DNA of 64,000 nt from Stakelama saccharophila (GCF_032229225.1 NZ_CP135076.1:2709001-2773000); one strand, 5' to 3'. Positions 16,900 to 26,130 are shown, counted from the first letter of the stretch. Made by a program: numbers and translations. The notes: generated by a model not told the origin, from the sequence alone.

Positions 16900-17454
16900 T
16901 CACGCCGCCTCTTCCACCTTGGCCAGGGCGTCGATGACCGCCTTGTTGAATGCCGGGATGTCGTCCGGCTTGCGACTGGTGATCAGGTTGCCGTCGACGA
17001 CGACCTCGCGGTCTTCGACCTCCGCCCCGGCATTCGCCAGGTCGGTGCGCACGGAAGGCCAACTCGTAACCTTGCGGCCGTCGACCACGTCGGCTTCGAT
17101 CAACAGCCACGGCCCATGGCAGATGGCGGCGACCGTCTTGCCTTCGTCCATGAACCGGCCGACGATCTTCACCGCCTTTTCCTGCAACCGCATCTTGTCC
17201 GGATTGCCGACGCCGCCGGGCAGCACCAGCGCATCGAAGCGGGAAACGTCGACCTGATCGAGCGTCATGTCGGGGGTGATCGAATCGCCTTCTTCCGAAT
17301 CGTGAATGACGCCGGTGATCGGGTCGGTTTCGATCGATGCGAGTTCGACGTCGGCGCCGGCTTCCATCAGCGCCTTGCGGAATTCGAACAGTTCGGAATT
17401 CTCGAACCCGTCGGTGGCAAGAATGAGCACGCGCTTGTTGGCGAGATCGGCCAT
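16900..17454 (-). CDS. DJ-1/PfpI-family type 1 glutamine-amidotransferase-like protein
   Basis: This 184-residue cytoplasmic protein has the complete DJ-1/PfpI fold. It shows the acidic residue Glu18 (GFENSEL) and the nucleophile elbow AAICHGPWLL with Cys112 and His113. PfpI/YhbO-type proteins act as chaperones, glyoxalases or deglycases in stress responses; intracellular protease activity is historically assigned but uncertain. The start at 17454 gives MADLANKRVLILATDGF, and an extended frame to 18651 is spurious because it runs antisense to the topoisomerase gene. It is divergent from topoisomerase IB across 117 bases and has its own terminator. Confidence 0.9.
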   Translation of the reverse strand: MADLANKRVLILATDGFENSELFEFRKALMEAGADVELASIETDPITGVIHDSEEGDSITPDMTLDQVDVSRFDALVLPGGVGNPDKMRLQEKAVKIVGRFMDEGKTVAAICHGPWLLIEADVVDGRKVTSWPSVRTDLANAGAEVEDREVVVDGNLITSRKPDDIPAFNKAVIDALAKVEEAA

Positions 17455-17571
17455 GGTTTCTCTCCGTTTTCCAAGGGGGTGGATAGTGGGACCTAAACCA
17501 CCGAGCCGGCGGGGCGGTTCCGGAACGAAGCGGGACGCCCGCGCATTCTTCGCGTTCCAAGAGGACCGATC

Positions 17572-18588
17572 GTGCCCCCCGACCTGCAATTTTCCGACCA
17601 TAGCCGCCCCGGTATCACGCGACGCAAGGTTCGCGGCGGATGGGGTTATTGGGATGCCGACGGCAACCGCATCACCGATCGCGAAGAGATCGACCGGCTG
17701 AACGCCATCGGCATGCCGCCGGCCTATCGCGACTGCTGGTTCTGTCCCGACCCCGCCGGCCATATCCAGGCGGTTGGTTTCGACGAGAAGGGGCGGCGGC
17801 AATATCGCTATCATCCCGATTTCCGCGAGCACCGGGAAGCGGCGAAATTCGATCGCTGCGTCGCGTTCGGCCACCGGCTGCCCGACCTGCGCAAACGCGT
17901 CGCGGCCGATCTGCGCCGGCACGATCTGTGTCGCGAGCGCGCCGTCGCCGCCGTCGTGCGGCTGCTCGATCTCGGCAATCTGCGCATCGGCAATGAAGGC
18001 TATGCCAAGGCGAACAAGAGCTTCGGCGCCACGACGCTGCGCAAGCGCCATGCCACGGTGTCGGGCAGCACGCTGAAGCTGAAATATCGCGCCAAATCCG
18101 GCAAGGAACGCGTCGCCCGCGTGACCGACGGCTCGCTCAGCCGTTTCGTCAAGCGCTGCCACGACCTGCCTGGCCAGCACCTGTTCCATTATCTGGACGA
18201 TGCCGGCACGGCGCACCCGGTGACGTCCAGTGATGTCAATGCCTATATTCACGACGCGATGGGCGAAGAGTTCACCGCCAAGCATTTCCGCACCTGGGGC
18301 GCGAGCGTACTCGCCTTCACAGCGCTGGCCGAGGCCGAAAGCGACCTCAGCCTCAAGCGCATGCTGGAGCCGGTGGTCGACGCGCTCGGCAACACGCCGG
18401 CGGTCGCGCGCAAATCCTACGTCCATCCCCGCCTCATCGATCTGTGCAAGGACGGGCAGACAGGATTCCGCGCCGAGCTTTGCCTTCCGCGCGCGACGCG
18501 TTATCTGTCGCGGCACGAACGCGGTCTGATCGCGTTTCTCGAAAGCGAAGCGGTCGCCGATGCGCCGCATCCTGCCAATGCAGCCTGA
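17572..18588 (+). CDS. Type IB DNA topoisomerase
   Basis: This 338-residue poxvirus-like topoisomerase relaxes supercoils through a 3'-phosphotyrosine intermediate. The catalytic tyrosine is Tyr283 in ARKSYVHP. Arg138 (LRIGNEGYA) and Arg240 (HFRTWGAS) match the conserved active-site arginines, and the N-terminal domain (about 1-85) has the usual WGYWDADGNRI strand. GTG at 17572 is preceded by GAGGA 6 bases upstream. Bacterial TopIB is an accessory, unevenly distributed enzyme often found with stress genes, as here next to DJ-1/PfpI and MscS. It is separated from the MscS gene by only about 10 bases and is probably co-transcribed with it. Confidence 0.92.
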   Translation: MPPDLQFSDHSRPGITRRKVRGGWGYWDADGNRITDREEIDRLNAIGMPPAYRDCWFCPDPAGHIQAVGFDEKGRRQYRYHPDFREHREAAKFDRCVAFGHRLPDLRKRVAADLRRHDLCRERAVAAVVRLLDLGNLRIGNEGYAKANKSFGATTLRKRHATVSGSTLKLKYRAKSGKERVARVTDGSLSRFVKRCHDLPGQHLFHYLDDAGTAHPVTSSDVNAYIHDAMGEEFTAKHFRTWGASVLAFTALAEAESDLSLKRMLEPVVDALGNTPAVARKSYVHPRLIDLCKDGQTGFRAELCLPRATRYLSRHERGLIAFLESEAVADAPHPANAA

Positions 18589-18598
18589 CAGGAGTATC

Positions 18599-19780
18599 AT
18601 GAACAGCAACGCCGCGGCCGCCGCCGCCACGAACGAAGCCCGCATCGACACCGCGGGATTTCACGAACAGGCGGAATATCTGTTCCGATCGAGCTGGCAG
18701 TGGATCGACCACCACTGGTTGCAGATCGCGATCGCGGTTGTCGTCGCGGCCGTGATCTTCGTCGTCCTGCAGGGCGTGAAGCGTTGGGGCGCGAAGCTGG
18801 GCAGCCGCAAGCCGGACAGCACCGGCTGGCGCCACATCATCGGCCGGGCGTTCGCGAAAACGACCAACTTCTTCATCCTGATGACCGCGATCAAGCTGGT
18901 CGTCGGCTATTCCTACGCGCCGCTGCTGGTGCAGACGACGGTCATCTTCCTGTTCACCGTGGCGGCGGTCTTCCAGGCGGCGGTCTGGGCGCGAGAGATC
19001 ATCCTGGGCTTCATCACCCACCGCACGGAAAGCGGCGGGCATGGCGAGGCGCTGGGCAGCGCCATGGGGATCATCCGCCTGCTGGTGAGTTTCCTGGTCT
19101 TCGCCGTCGCGCTGATCGTGGTGTTCGACAATCTGGGCGTGGACGTGACCGGCCTGGTCGCGGGCCTGGGCGTCGGCGGCATCGCCATCGGCCTGGCCGC
19201 GCAGGGAATCTTCGCGGACCTCTTCGCGGCGCTGTCGATCATCTTCGACAGGCCGTTCCGCAAGGGTGACAGCGTCGCCTATGACGACACCTTCGCCTCG
19301 ATCGAACAGATCGGGCTGAAGTCGACCCGCCTGCGTGCCTTCAGCGGCGAAGAGCTGATCATTTCCAACCGCAACCTGCTCGACAAGCAGATCACCAACA
19401 ACACCCACCGCATCCACCGTCGCGGCACGTTCATGATCGGCGTCACCTATCAGACACCGCCGGAGGTCTGCGCGAAGATCCCTGCGATGATGCAGGAGAT
19501 CGTCGAACGGCACGACTGCACTTTCTCGCGCTGCGGCTTCGTCGGCTTCGGCGCCAGCAGTCTGGATTTCGAGCTGGTGTTCGACAGCGAAGGCCCGGAC
19601 TTTGCAATCTTCTACGAGCGCCGCTCGGCGATCGGCATCGCCATCCTGCGGAAGTTCAACGATGACGGCATCGACATCGCCTATCCGACGCAGATGACCT
19701 TTGCCGCCGGTCCCGATGGCAAGCCGGTGGATCCGGGCGTGCCGGAGCCGGCCAAGGGCACGGTGATGCGCGGGGCATAA
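18599..19780 (+). CDS. MscS-family mechanosensitive ion channel
   Basis: This 393-residue inner-membrane protein has about five predicted helices, the last being the glycine/alanine-rich pore helix (LVAGLGVGGIAIGLAAQGIF). The characteristic MscS beta-domain follows (FDRPFRKGDSVAYDDTFA, SIEQIGLKSTRLRAFSGEE). It should gate open in hypo-osmotic shock. The ATG at 18599 is preceded by AGGAG (18590-18594) and fixes the start; an in-frame ATG at 18560 would overlap topoisomerase IB. It lies 10 bases after the topoisomerase stop. The C-terminus (ALRKFNDDGIDIAYPTQMTF-like strand) completes the usual vestibule domain. Confidence 0.9.
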   Translation: MNSNAAAAAATNEARIDTAGFHEQAEYLFRSSWQWIDHHWLQIAIAVVVAAVIFVVLQGVKRWGAKLGSRKPDSTGWRHIIGRAFAKTTNFFILMTAIKLVVGYSYAPLLVQTTVIFLFTVAAVFQAAVWAREIILGFITHRTESGGHGEALGSAMGIIRLLVSFLVFAVALIVVFDNLGVDVTGLVAGLGVGGIAIGLAAQGIFADLFAALSIIFDRPFRKGDSVAYDDTFASIEQIGLKSTRLRAFSGEELIISNRNLLDKQITNNTHRIHRRGTFMIGVTYQTPPEVCAKIPAMMQEIVERHDCTFSRCGFVGFGASSLDFELVFDSEGPDFAIFYERRSAIGIAILRKFNDDGIDIAYPTQMTFAAGPDGKPVDPGVPEPAKGTVMRGA

Positions 19781-20126
19781 GGAGGAACCGCCGAACACGG
19801 CGGAGGGCCACCGCGAAACGGCCAAGCTCATCATCGCCGCTGATGCGTCAGGCGGCGCGGAAGCCGATGGAGACATGAGATTCCTGCCTGCGCAGGAGCG
19901 GGGCGCGTGGAAGCCGTCATCCATCTCCCCTCCCTTTCAAGGGAGGGGATCAAGGGGTGGGTGAGCGAGGCCAGGCTCGATGCCTCGGCTTCGCTTTACC
20001 CGTCATTGAAGCTCGCTCCGCTCGCACCCACCCCCGGCCCCTCCCTTGAAAGGGAGGGGAGGAAGACGCCATGAGACAGTAACGGTGCATAACGGGCCGC
20101 CGGTTCATCCCCGGCGGCCCTTTCCC
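19781..20126. other. Intergenic region of 346 bases holding repeat elements
   Basis: No gene is seen between the MscS channel and putA, whose stops converge here. The region holds a short TCCTGC/GCAGGA hairpin at 19882-19897 and the long palindromic element at 19925-20061. No T-run terminator was found, so the repeats may serve as transcript ends for both genes. Confidence 0.6.
19925..20061. repeat. Palindromic repeat element, family A, copy 1
   Basis: A perfect 24-base inverted repeat bounds this element: 19925-19948 and 20038-20061. Each arm is itself a near-palindrome (CCTCCCTT-tc-AAGGGAGG). The interior is shared with copies at 25286-25423 and 41379-41521, including GGTGGG near the left arm and the block around 19977-20027 (CTCGATGCCTCGGCTTCGC and AAGCTCGCT). 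It lies between convergent genes. Confidence 0.85.
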
Positions 20127-23100
20127 TCACATTCCGTCGTCGAGGCTGAGCAGCGAGGCGTTGCCGCCGGCGCTCGTCGTATCGATCGACACCGCCCGCT
20201 CGGCGCAGAAGCGCGGCAGATAATGCGGGCCGCCCGCTTTCGGGCCGGTGCCGGACAGACCCTCGCCGCCGAAGGGCTGCGAGCCGACGACCGCGCCGAT
20301 CATAGAGCGGTTGACATAGGCGTTGCCGACGCGGGCGTGCGTGCGCAGCAGATCGGCGTTGCGGGCAATGCGGCTGTGCAGCCCCATCGTCAGGCCGTAA
20401 CCCTTGGCGTTCACGCGCTTGATCGTCTCTTCGAGCTTGCCGGCCTTCCAGGTCGTGACGTGCAGGATCGGGCCGAACCATTCGGTATCGAGATCCTCGA
20501 TATCGTCGATCTGGATCATCGTCGGCGGGACGAAAAGCCCTTCGTCCTCCGGGACCGCGACCGTCTTGATCCAGCGCGGGCGCATCGTCTCGCGATAGGC
20601 CATCATCTTGTCATAGGCCGCGCGGTCGATGACCGGGCCGACATCGGTCGCCGGATCGCCGGGGTCGCCGACATGGAGCATGTCCATGGCGCCCGACAGC
20701 ATATGGATCATCTCGTCGGCATTGTCTTCCTGCAGGATCAGGAGGCGCGACGCCGAGCAACGCTGGCCCGCCGAACGGAAGGACGAGGTCAGCACGTCGG
20801 CCGCCACCTGTTCGGGCAGCGCGGTCGAATCGACGATCATCGCGTTCACGCCGCCGGTTTCCGCGATGAACGGGATGATCGGGCGATGCTCGCCGACGAG
20901 CAGGGTTTGCGCGATCTTCTTTGCCGTTGCGGTCGAGCCGGTAAAGGCGACGCCGGCGATGCGCTGGTCCGACATCATCTCCGCCCCGACATCGGCGCCG
21001 CCGGTCACCAGCGTTATCGCATCCTCCGGTACGCCGGCCTGATGCGCGAGATCGACCACCTTGCGGGCGATCGCCGGCGTCTGCGGCGCCGGTTTCGCGA
21101 CCACGCTGTTGCCGCAGACCAGCGCCGCGGCATTCTGGCCGGTGAAGATGGCGAGCGGGAAGTTCCACGGCGAAACGGTCGCCCAGGTGCCACGGCCCTC
21201 CATCTTGAGCGCATTATATTCGCCCGTCGGCCCCGGCAGTTCGTGCACCGTCAGGTCCTTACGCGCACGCTGCGCATAATAGCGGCAGAAATCAGCGGCT
21301 TCGCGCACTTCGCTGAGCGCGTCGGGGATGGAACGGAACGCCTCCTTCACCACCAGCCCCATCAGTTCGATCCGGTTCTCCTCGATCAGGTCGGCCCAAC
21401 GCTCGAGGATGTTGGCGCGCTCGTTCACCGTGCGCCGGTCCCATTCGGGATAGGCGGCCTGCGCGCGCGTCACGGCGTTGTGGACATCGGCGTCCGGCGT
21501 CCGGCCGGCCTCGATCGCAGCGCGGCTGCGGCCCGTGGGATGATGGGGATCGGCATGGACCGCGTCGCCGCCTTCGGGTTCGAAGGGAATCGCGTTCACC
21601 CCGCGAGCGGTCTCGAGCAGGGTCGGCCGGTCGTTGAGGTCGATGCCCTCGCTGTTCTTCCATTCGCCGAAGATGTCGCGCGGCAGCGGAATCTGCGGCA
21701 GACGGGTACAGTTCACCGCCTCCACCTTCTCCACCGGGTCCTTCAGCAGGTCGGAATCGTCATAGGCGTCGTTCGAGAGCTGATTGACGAAGCTCGAATT
21801 GGCGCCATTTTCCAGCAGGCGCCGAACGAGATAAGCGAGCAGTTCGCGGTGCCCGCCCACCGGCGCGTAGATGCGGCAGTGATAATCCTCTTCGTTGACC
21901 AGCCGGTCGTAAAGGCCCTCGCCCATGCCGTGCAGGCGCTGGAACTCGAAATCGCGGCGGTCGCCCGCCCAGTCGAGGATGGTCGCGACGGTCAGCGCGT
22001 TGTGGGTGGCGAAGGCGCAGCCGATATTCTCGGCCGCCAGCATGTCCCTGACGCAGGCGAGATAGCAGACATCGGTGGCCGCCTTGCGGGTATAGACCGG
22101 GTAATCCGACAGCCCCTCGACCTGCGCGTGCTTGATCTCGGTATCCCAATAGGCGCCCTTGACCAGTCGCACGTTCATCGGCCGGTCGAGCGAATTGGCC
22201 CACTGGATAACGGCGCGGGCGCGCTTGCTGTACGCCTGAACGGCAAGGCCGAAGCGGTTCCATTCGCGGAATTCCGGTCGTTTGGCGATCGCGCCGACGA
22301 TGTCGAGGCTCATTTCCAGGCGGTCGGCCTCCTCGGCATCGACGGTCACCGCGACATTCTGGTGCATCGCCTCGGCACAGAGCTGGGCCAGGCGATCGGT
22401 GATCTCCGGAACGCAGCGGTCATATTGCGGCACTTCGTAGCGCGGATGCAGCGCCGACAGCTTGATCGAGATGGTGTGGTCGGGATTCTGGTCGGCACCG
22501 ATCTTCTTGATCGCGTCCCAATAGGCATCGTAGAAGGCGTCGGCGTCCTCCTGCGTCTGCGCCGCCTCGCCCAGCATGTCGAAGCTGGCGGAGAAATGCC
22601 GGTTCGCGGGCTTGCGCATCCGCTTGAGCGCTTCCTCGATGTCGCGGCCCATGACGAAGACCTCGCCCATCACCTTCATCGCCGCGCCGACGGCCTGACG
22701 CACGAAGGGCTCGCTCGTGCGCGAAATCAGGCGTTTGAGCGTGCCCTGGTCCCCCTCGTCGGTGAGCGCGCGGCCCAAAACCAGTCCCCAGGTCGCGGAA
22801 TTGACGATCCGGGATCTGGAGCGCCCCTCATGCGTGCGCCATTTGCCGTCGTTCAGCTTGTCGGCGATCAGCAGGTCGGCGGTGCGCGCATCCGGTACGC
22901 GCAGATAGGCCTCGGCCAGGCTCATCAGGGCGATACCCTCCGGCGAGCTGAGCTGATATTCCTGCAGGAACTGGTTGATCCAGCTTTCCGATTCCGCCTC
23001 GCGGATGTCGCGGATCAGGTTGCGGGCGTAGCGTTCGACCCGGGGGCGCGATTCGGGGGTGATTCGCGCATCGTTCAGCATCGGCTTTAGAACATCGGGT

Positions 23101-23162
23101 TCGGGCATCCGGTGTAGACGGCGCATGGAGTTTCGGGCCGCGGACGTTACGTCTGTGGTCAT
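20127..23162 (-). CDS. putA: Bifunctional proline dehydrogenase / delta-1-pyrroline-5-carboxylate dehydrogenase (PutA)
   Basis: This 1011-residue enzyme oxidises proline to glutamate. The FAD-dependent proline dehydrogenase barrel occupies about residues 130-440 and the NAD-dependent aldehyde dehydrogenase domain about 530-990. The ALDH nucleophile is Cys802 in AGQRCSASRL, with the general base in FIAETGGVN. Unlike E. coli PutA there is no N-terminal ribbon-helix-helix DNA-binding domain (the protein opens MTTDVTSAARNSMRRLHRMP), so it is not expected to repress its own gene. Start 23162 fits the family; an upstream ATG at 23249 would overlap the start region of the divergent MaoC gene. The divergent MaoC gene lies about 100 bases away. 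Confidence 0.95.
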   Translation of the reverse strand: MTTDVTSAARNSMRRLHRMPEPDVLKPMLNDARITPESRPRVERYARNLIRDIREAESESWINQFLQEYQLSSPEGIALMSLAEAYLRVPDARTADLLIADKLNDGKWRTHEGRSRSRIVNSATWGLVLGRALTDEGDQGTLKRLISRTSEPFVRQAVGAAMKVMGEVFVMGRDIEEALKRMRKPANRHFSASFDMLGEAAQTQEDADAFYDAYWDAIKKIGADQNPDHTISIKLSALHPRYEVPQYDRCVPEITDRLAQLCAEAMHQNVAVTVDAEEADRLEMSLDIVGAIAKRPEFREWNRFGLAVQAYSKRARAVIQWANSLDRPMNVRLVKGAYWDTEIKHAQVEGLSDYPVYTRKAATDVCYLACVRDMLAAENIGCAFATHNALTVATILDWAGDRRDFEFQRLHGMGEGLYDRLVNEEDYHCRIYAPVGGHRELLAYLVRRLLENGANSSFVNQLSNDAYDDSDLLKDPVEKVEAVNCTRLPQIPLPRDIFGEWKNSEGIDLNDRPTLLETARGVNAIPFEPEGGDAVHADPHHPTGRSRAAIEAGRTPDADVHNAVTRAQAAYPEWDRRTVNERANILERWADLIEENRIELMGLVVKEAFRSIPDALSEVREAADFCRYYAQRARKDLTVHELPGPTGEYNALKMEGRGTWATVSPWNFPLAIFTGQNAAALVCGNSVVAKPAPQTPAIARKVVDLAHQAGVPEDAITLVTGGADVGAEMMSDQRIAGVAFTGSTATAKKIAQTLLVGEHRPIIPFIAETGGVNAMIVDSTALPEQVAADVLTSSFRSAGQRCSASRLLILQEDNADEMIHMLSGAMDMLHVGDPGDPATDVGPVIDRAAYDKMMAYRETMRPRWIKTVAVPEDEGLFVPPTMIQIDDIEDLDTEWFGPILHVTTWKAGKLEETIKRVNAKGYGLTMGLHSRIARNADLLRTHARVGNAYVNRSMIGAVVGSQPFGGEGLSGTGPKAGGPHYLPRFCAERAVSIDTTSAGGNASLLSLDDGM

Positions 23163-23260
23163 ATTCGTACCTTCGGTCGGGGCGAGACTTGCGGGCGGGC
23201 CGCAGCACAGCCTATGAACTGCCGACGCTATGCACAGATAGGTCGGCAAAGGAAGCGGTT

Positions 23261-23716
23261 GTGGACGCGATCAGCATCAACGAACTGGCCCAACGCGCAG
23301 GAATGGAACGGGTTTCCGACTGGGTGGAGGTCACCCAGGCGATGATCGACACCTTCGCCGATGCGACCGGCGATCACCAGTTCATCCATGTCGATCCCGA
23401 GGCGGCGAGGCAGACGCCGTTCGGCGGCACCGTCGCGCACGGCTTTCTAACGCTGTCGCTGATGCCGTTACTGGCATCGAAGACGGATCAGCCGCCGATC
23501 CGAGACATGAAGATGGGGGTGAACTACGGCGGAAACAAGGTACGCTTCCTCCAGCCGGTGCGCTCGGGCAAGCGCGTGCGCGGCCGGTTCAAGCTATTGT
23601 CGCTGGAGGAAAAGCGCGCCGGCCAGTGGCAGCAGACCACCGAATTCACCGTCGAGATCGAAGACGAGGAGAAGCCGGCAATGGTCGCCGAGTGGATCAG
23701 CCAGATATTCGTTTGA
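23261..23716 (+). CDS. MaoC-type (R)-hydratase/dehydratase
   Basis: This 151-residue hot-dog-fold protein carries the MaoC hydratase signature ATGDHQFIHVDPEAA with catalytic-type Asp38 and His43. The following GTVAHGFLTLSLMP block forms the substrate pocket. It should hydrate enoyl-CoA thioesters to (R)-3-hydroxyacyl-CoA, a possible feed into PHA or fatty-acid metabolism, consistent with the thiolase downstream and phaZ nearby. GTG at 23261 is chosen with AAAGGAAG upstream. The longer frame to 23189 would add unlikely sequence. Confidence 0.85.
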   Translation: MDAISINELAQRAGMERVSDWVEVTQAMIDTFADATGDHQFIHVDPEAARQTPFGGTVAHGFLTLSLMPLLASKTDQPPIRDMKMGVNYGGNKVRFLQPVRSGKRVRGRFKLLSLEEKRAGQWQQTTEFTVEIEDEEKPAMVAEWISQIFV

Positions 23717-23719
23717 GTG

Positions 23720-23827
23720 CCCCTCCCGCTTGCGGAAGAGGTCAAGCAAGGTCGAACACGCGCTCGCGAAACACCCGTTCAACAAGGGGGATCGCCCTCC
23801 CCCGGCCCCTCCTGCAAGCGGGAGGGG
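23720..23827. repeat. Palindromic repeat element, A-prime family, between MaoC and thiolase genes
   Basis: Left arm 23720-23741 and right arm 23806-23827 form an imperfect inverted repeat (cores CCCGCTTGCGG and CTGCAAGCGGG). A 19-base block of its right half, GCCCTCCCCCGGCCCCTCC, is identical to one in the element inside glyS (60621-60727), showing both belong to one family. It separates the hydratase and thiolase genes, and the thiolase Shine-Dalgarno sequence starts just after it. Confidence 0.8.
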
Positions 23828-23848
23828 AGAGAAAGAGAGGAAACCATC

Positions 23849-25027
23849 ATGCGTTCAGCCGTCATCGTCTCCACCGCCCGCACCCCGATCGGCCGCGCCT
23901 ATCGCGGCGCGTTCAACGCCCTGCCGGCGCAGACGCTCGCCAGCCATTCGATCAGGGCCGCGGTCGAGCGCGCCGGGATCGCCGGCGAGGAAGTGCAGGA
24001 CGTCGTCTTCGGCGCCGCGCTCCAGCAGGGGCACCAGGCCGGCAACATCGCGCGCCAGGCGCTGCTGCGCGCAGGCCTTCCGGTGTCGGTCGCGGGCATG
24101 TCGGTCGACCGGCAATGCGCGAGCGGCCTGATGGCGATCGCCACGGCGGCCAAGGAAATCATGGTCGACAATATGGACATCGCGGTCGGCGGCGGCGTCG
24201 AATCGATCAGCCTCGTCCAGACGCCGCAGATGCGCGTCGCGCCCGATCCCGAGCTGCTCGCCATGCACGACGACATGTATATGCCGATGCTGCAGACCGC
24301 CGAGGTGGTGGCCGGGCGCTACGGCATCACGCGCGAGCAGATGGACCAGTACAGCCTGCAATCGCAGCAGCGTACCGCCGCCGCGCAAGCAGCGGGCAAG
24401 TTCGACGACGAGATCATCCCCGTCACCGCGACCATGAACGTGACCGACAAGGAAACGAAGGAAGTTTCCCAAAAGGAGGTCACGCTGTCGAAGGACGAGG
24501 GCAACCGTCCCGAAACCAGTATCGAAGGACTGAAGGGCCTGCAGCCGGTGGTCGGCCCCGAGGGCACGATCACGGCGGGCAATGCCAGCCAGCTTTCCGA
24601 CGGTTCCTCCGCCAGCGTGCTGATGGAGGAAAGGACGGCCGAGAAGCGGGGGCTCACCCCGCTCGGCCGCTATGTCGGCATGGCGGTGGCGGGCACCAAG
24701 CCCGACGAGATGGGCATCGGTCCGATCTACGCGATCCCCAAGCTGCTCGACCGCTTCGACCTGAAAATGGACGATATCGGCCTGTGGGAGCTGAACGAGG
24801 CGTTCGCGGTGCAGGTGCTCTATTGCCAGGACAAGCTCGGCATTCCGAACGACTTGCTCAACGTCAATGGCGGGTCGATCTCGATCGGCCATCCCTATGG
24901 CATGTCGGGCGCGCGCATGACCGGCCACGCCCTGATCGAGGGCAAGCGGCGCGGCGCCAAATATGTCGTCGTGACGATGTGCGTCGGCGGCGGCATGGGC
25001 GCGGCCGGCCTGTTCGAGGTGCTTTGA
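23849..25027 (+). CDS. Acetyl-CoA C-acyltransferase (thiolase)
   Basis: This 392-residue thiolase has the acyl-enzyme Cys90 ([10 protein letters not shown]), the His of [17 protein letters not shown] and the C-terminal Cys of [15 protein letters not shown], so all active-site elements are present. It condenses or cleaves acyl-CoA with CoA; whether biosynthetic (PhaA-like) or degradative cannot be told from sequence. The ATG at 23849 has GAGAGG 8 bases upstream; the longer frame from 23717 translates the repeat. Its neighbour is a MaoC hydratase, suggesting fatty-acid or PHB metabolism. Confidence 0.92.
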   Translation: MRSAVIVSTARTPIGRAYRGAFNALPAQTLASHSIRAAVERAGIAGEEVQDVVFGAALQQGHQAGNIARQALLRAGLPVSVAGMSVDRQCASGLMAIATAAKEIMVDNMDIAVGGGVESISLVQTPQMRVAPDPELLAMHDDMYMPMLQTAEVVAGRYGITREQMDQYSLQSQQRTAAAQAAGKFDDEIIPVTATMNVTDKETKEVSQKEVTLSKDEGNRPETSIEGLKGLQPVVGPEGTITAGNASQLSDGSSASVLMEERTAEKRGLTPLGRYVGMAVAGTKPDEMGIGPIYAIPKLLDRFDLKMDDIGLWELNEAFAVQVLYCQDKLGIPNDLLNVNGGSISIGHPYGMSGARMTGHALIEGKRRGAKYVVVTMCVGGGMGAAGLFEVL

Positions 25028-25241
25028 GGCGGTCGACAGCCTCCGCCCCGCCGCCGCGGCGGAGGCGGGCAGGCGCGGGTGCGGAAATCCGCCAAAGGTC
25101 GCACAGAGTCGCACCTCGACGCGCGGGTGCGCGGGCGCGCGGGAGAGTATAACCGATATCAAAGAGCAATGCCGGTGGTGGCACAGACCGGTGGATGTAG
25201 GAAAATGGTTTCTGCGTGGTGTGGTGCGGCGAGAGACATGG

Positions 25242-25261
25242 GTTCCTGCCTTCGCAGGAAC
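25242..25261. repeat. Short tetraloop palindrome, D-type half-repeat
   Basis: A perfect 8-base stem (GTTCCTGC/GCAGGAAC) with a CTTC loop, followed by CGACGGG. The same kind of hairpin occurs at 19882-19897 and, in a longer two-part form, inside glyS at 59455-59552. This resembles REP-type hairpins common in proteobacteria. Confidence 0.65.
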
Positions 25262-25285
25262 GACGGGTTGGGAGGTGGTTCTATT

Positions 25286-25423
25286 TCCCCTCCCTTTCGA
25301 GGGGGGGGGGCAAGGGGTGGGTTCAGCGAAACCGGGGCTCGATGCCTCGGCTTCGCTTTGGCTGGTGTTGAAGCTCGCTGCGCTCGCACCCACCCCCGAC
25401 CCCTCCCTTGAAAGGGAGGGGAG
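25286..25423. repeat. Palindromic repeat element, family A, copy 2
   Basis: Left arm 25286-25310 (one side altered to a run of G) and right arm 25400-25423 form a terminal inverted repeat. The interior matches copy 1 at 19925-20061 (CAAGGGGTGGGT near the left arm, CTCGATGCCTCGGCTTCGC in the centre, AAGCTCGCT and CGCTCGCACCCACCCCC near the right arm). It lies in the intergenic region after the thiolase. Confidence 0.85.
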
Positions 25424-25606
25424 GAGGGGCGGAAGTGGCGCGGCTGGTCACCGGCGGGGGACATTGTCGACCTCTTCGCGCGCTGGGCGGCGCTCGCGCC
25501 GGATCGTCATCGCGCTGAACCCCGTTCGGCTGCGTAGACCCGAGGGCGGAAACACCGGCGCCCGAGACGCGTTGGTGCAGCCGACAGCACCCATAGGAGA
25601 CGATCC

Positions 25607-26077
25607 ATGACCGAGGCCGCCGATATCCGAAAGGAAATGTGGAAGAAGCTGGCCGACAGCCCGTTCGTGATGGTCGGCATCGAAGGCGACGGCGAACATT
25701 CCGAACCGATGACGGCGCAGCTCGACAAGGACGCGAACAGCGCCTTCTGGTTCTACACCACCAAATCCAACCGCATCGCCAAGGGCGGCAAGGCGATGGC
25801 GCAGTTCGCCGCCAAGGGGCACGACCTGTTCGCCTGCATCCGCGGCACGCTGGTCGAGGAAACGGATCCGGCGGTCATCGACCGTTACTGGTCGAAGGCG
25901 GTGGAGGCCTGGTACGAGGGCGGGCGCCAGGACCCGAAGCTGAAGATGATGCGCTTCGAACTCGGCGATGCCGAGATTTGGGAGGCCGACACCAGCGCCA
26001 AAGGGATGTTCAAGCTGCTGACCGGAAGGACGGTGAGAACCGGGGAAATGGGCGAGCATACCGACGTCGCGCTCTGA
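25607..26077 (+). CDS. Pyridoxamine-5'-phosphate-oxidase-fold (general stress protein 26-like) protein
   Basis: This 156-residue split-barrel FMN-type protein (DSPFVMVGIEGDGEHSEPM, AFWFYTTKSNRIAKGG, LKMMRFELGDAEIWE) matches the general stress protein/PNPOx-like family. Such proteins bind FMN, F420 or a similar cofactor; the exact substrate cannot be inferred. The ATG at 25607 follows AGGAG (25595-25599). It is followed by the YkvA-like gene after a 53-base gap on the same strand. Confidence 0.85.
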   Translation: MTEAADIRKEMWKKLADSPFVMVGIEGDGEHSEPMTAQLDKDANSAFWFYTTKSNRIAKGGKAMAQFAAKGHDLFACIRGTLVEETDPAVIDRYWSKAVEAWYEGGRQDPKLKMMRFELGDAEIWEADTSAKGMFKLLTGRTVRTGEMGEHTDVAL

Positions 26078-26130
26078 CGCGGGAGCACTTGCGGCTTGAC
26101 CGGCCCCCGGCGCGCAGCGATGCGTGGCGC

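Larger units (their letters stand above)
25028..25606. other. Intergenic region of 579 bases holding repeat elements
   Basis: No credible gene is seen. It contains a GTTCCTGC-cttc-GCAGGAAC tetraloop hairpin (25242-25261), the family A palindromic element (25286-25423) and about 170 bases before the next gene. The hairpin-plus-element pair is arranged as at 19882-20061, which suggests a composite unit. The remainder shows no further structure. Confidence 0.6.

Noticed and set aside
17455..17571. EcfG-type promoter for topoisomerase IB
   Set aside because: GGAAC is present but a GTT element at the required 16-17 base spacing is not.
18434..19924. Long open frame antisense to MscS
   Set aside because: It overlaps a gene with clear MscS motifs and has no ribosome binding site or family features.
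19925..20061. CRISPR array
   Set aside because: Repeats are dispersed single palindromic elements rather than regular repeats and spacers, and no cas genes are present.
20046..23090. 1014-codon open frame antisense to putA
   Set aside because: High GC makes antisense frames open; the putA protein has all family motifs and this frame is low-complexity with many Arg/His and no recognisable domain.
19925..25423. Insertion sequences
   Set aside because: No transposase reading frame lies within or next to any family A element; they look non-autonomous.
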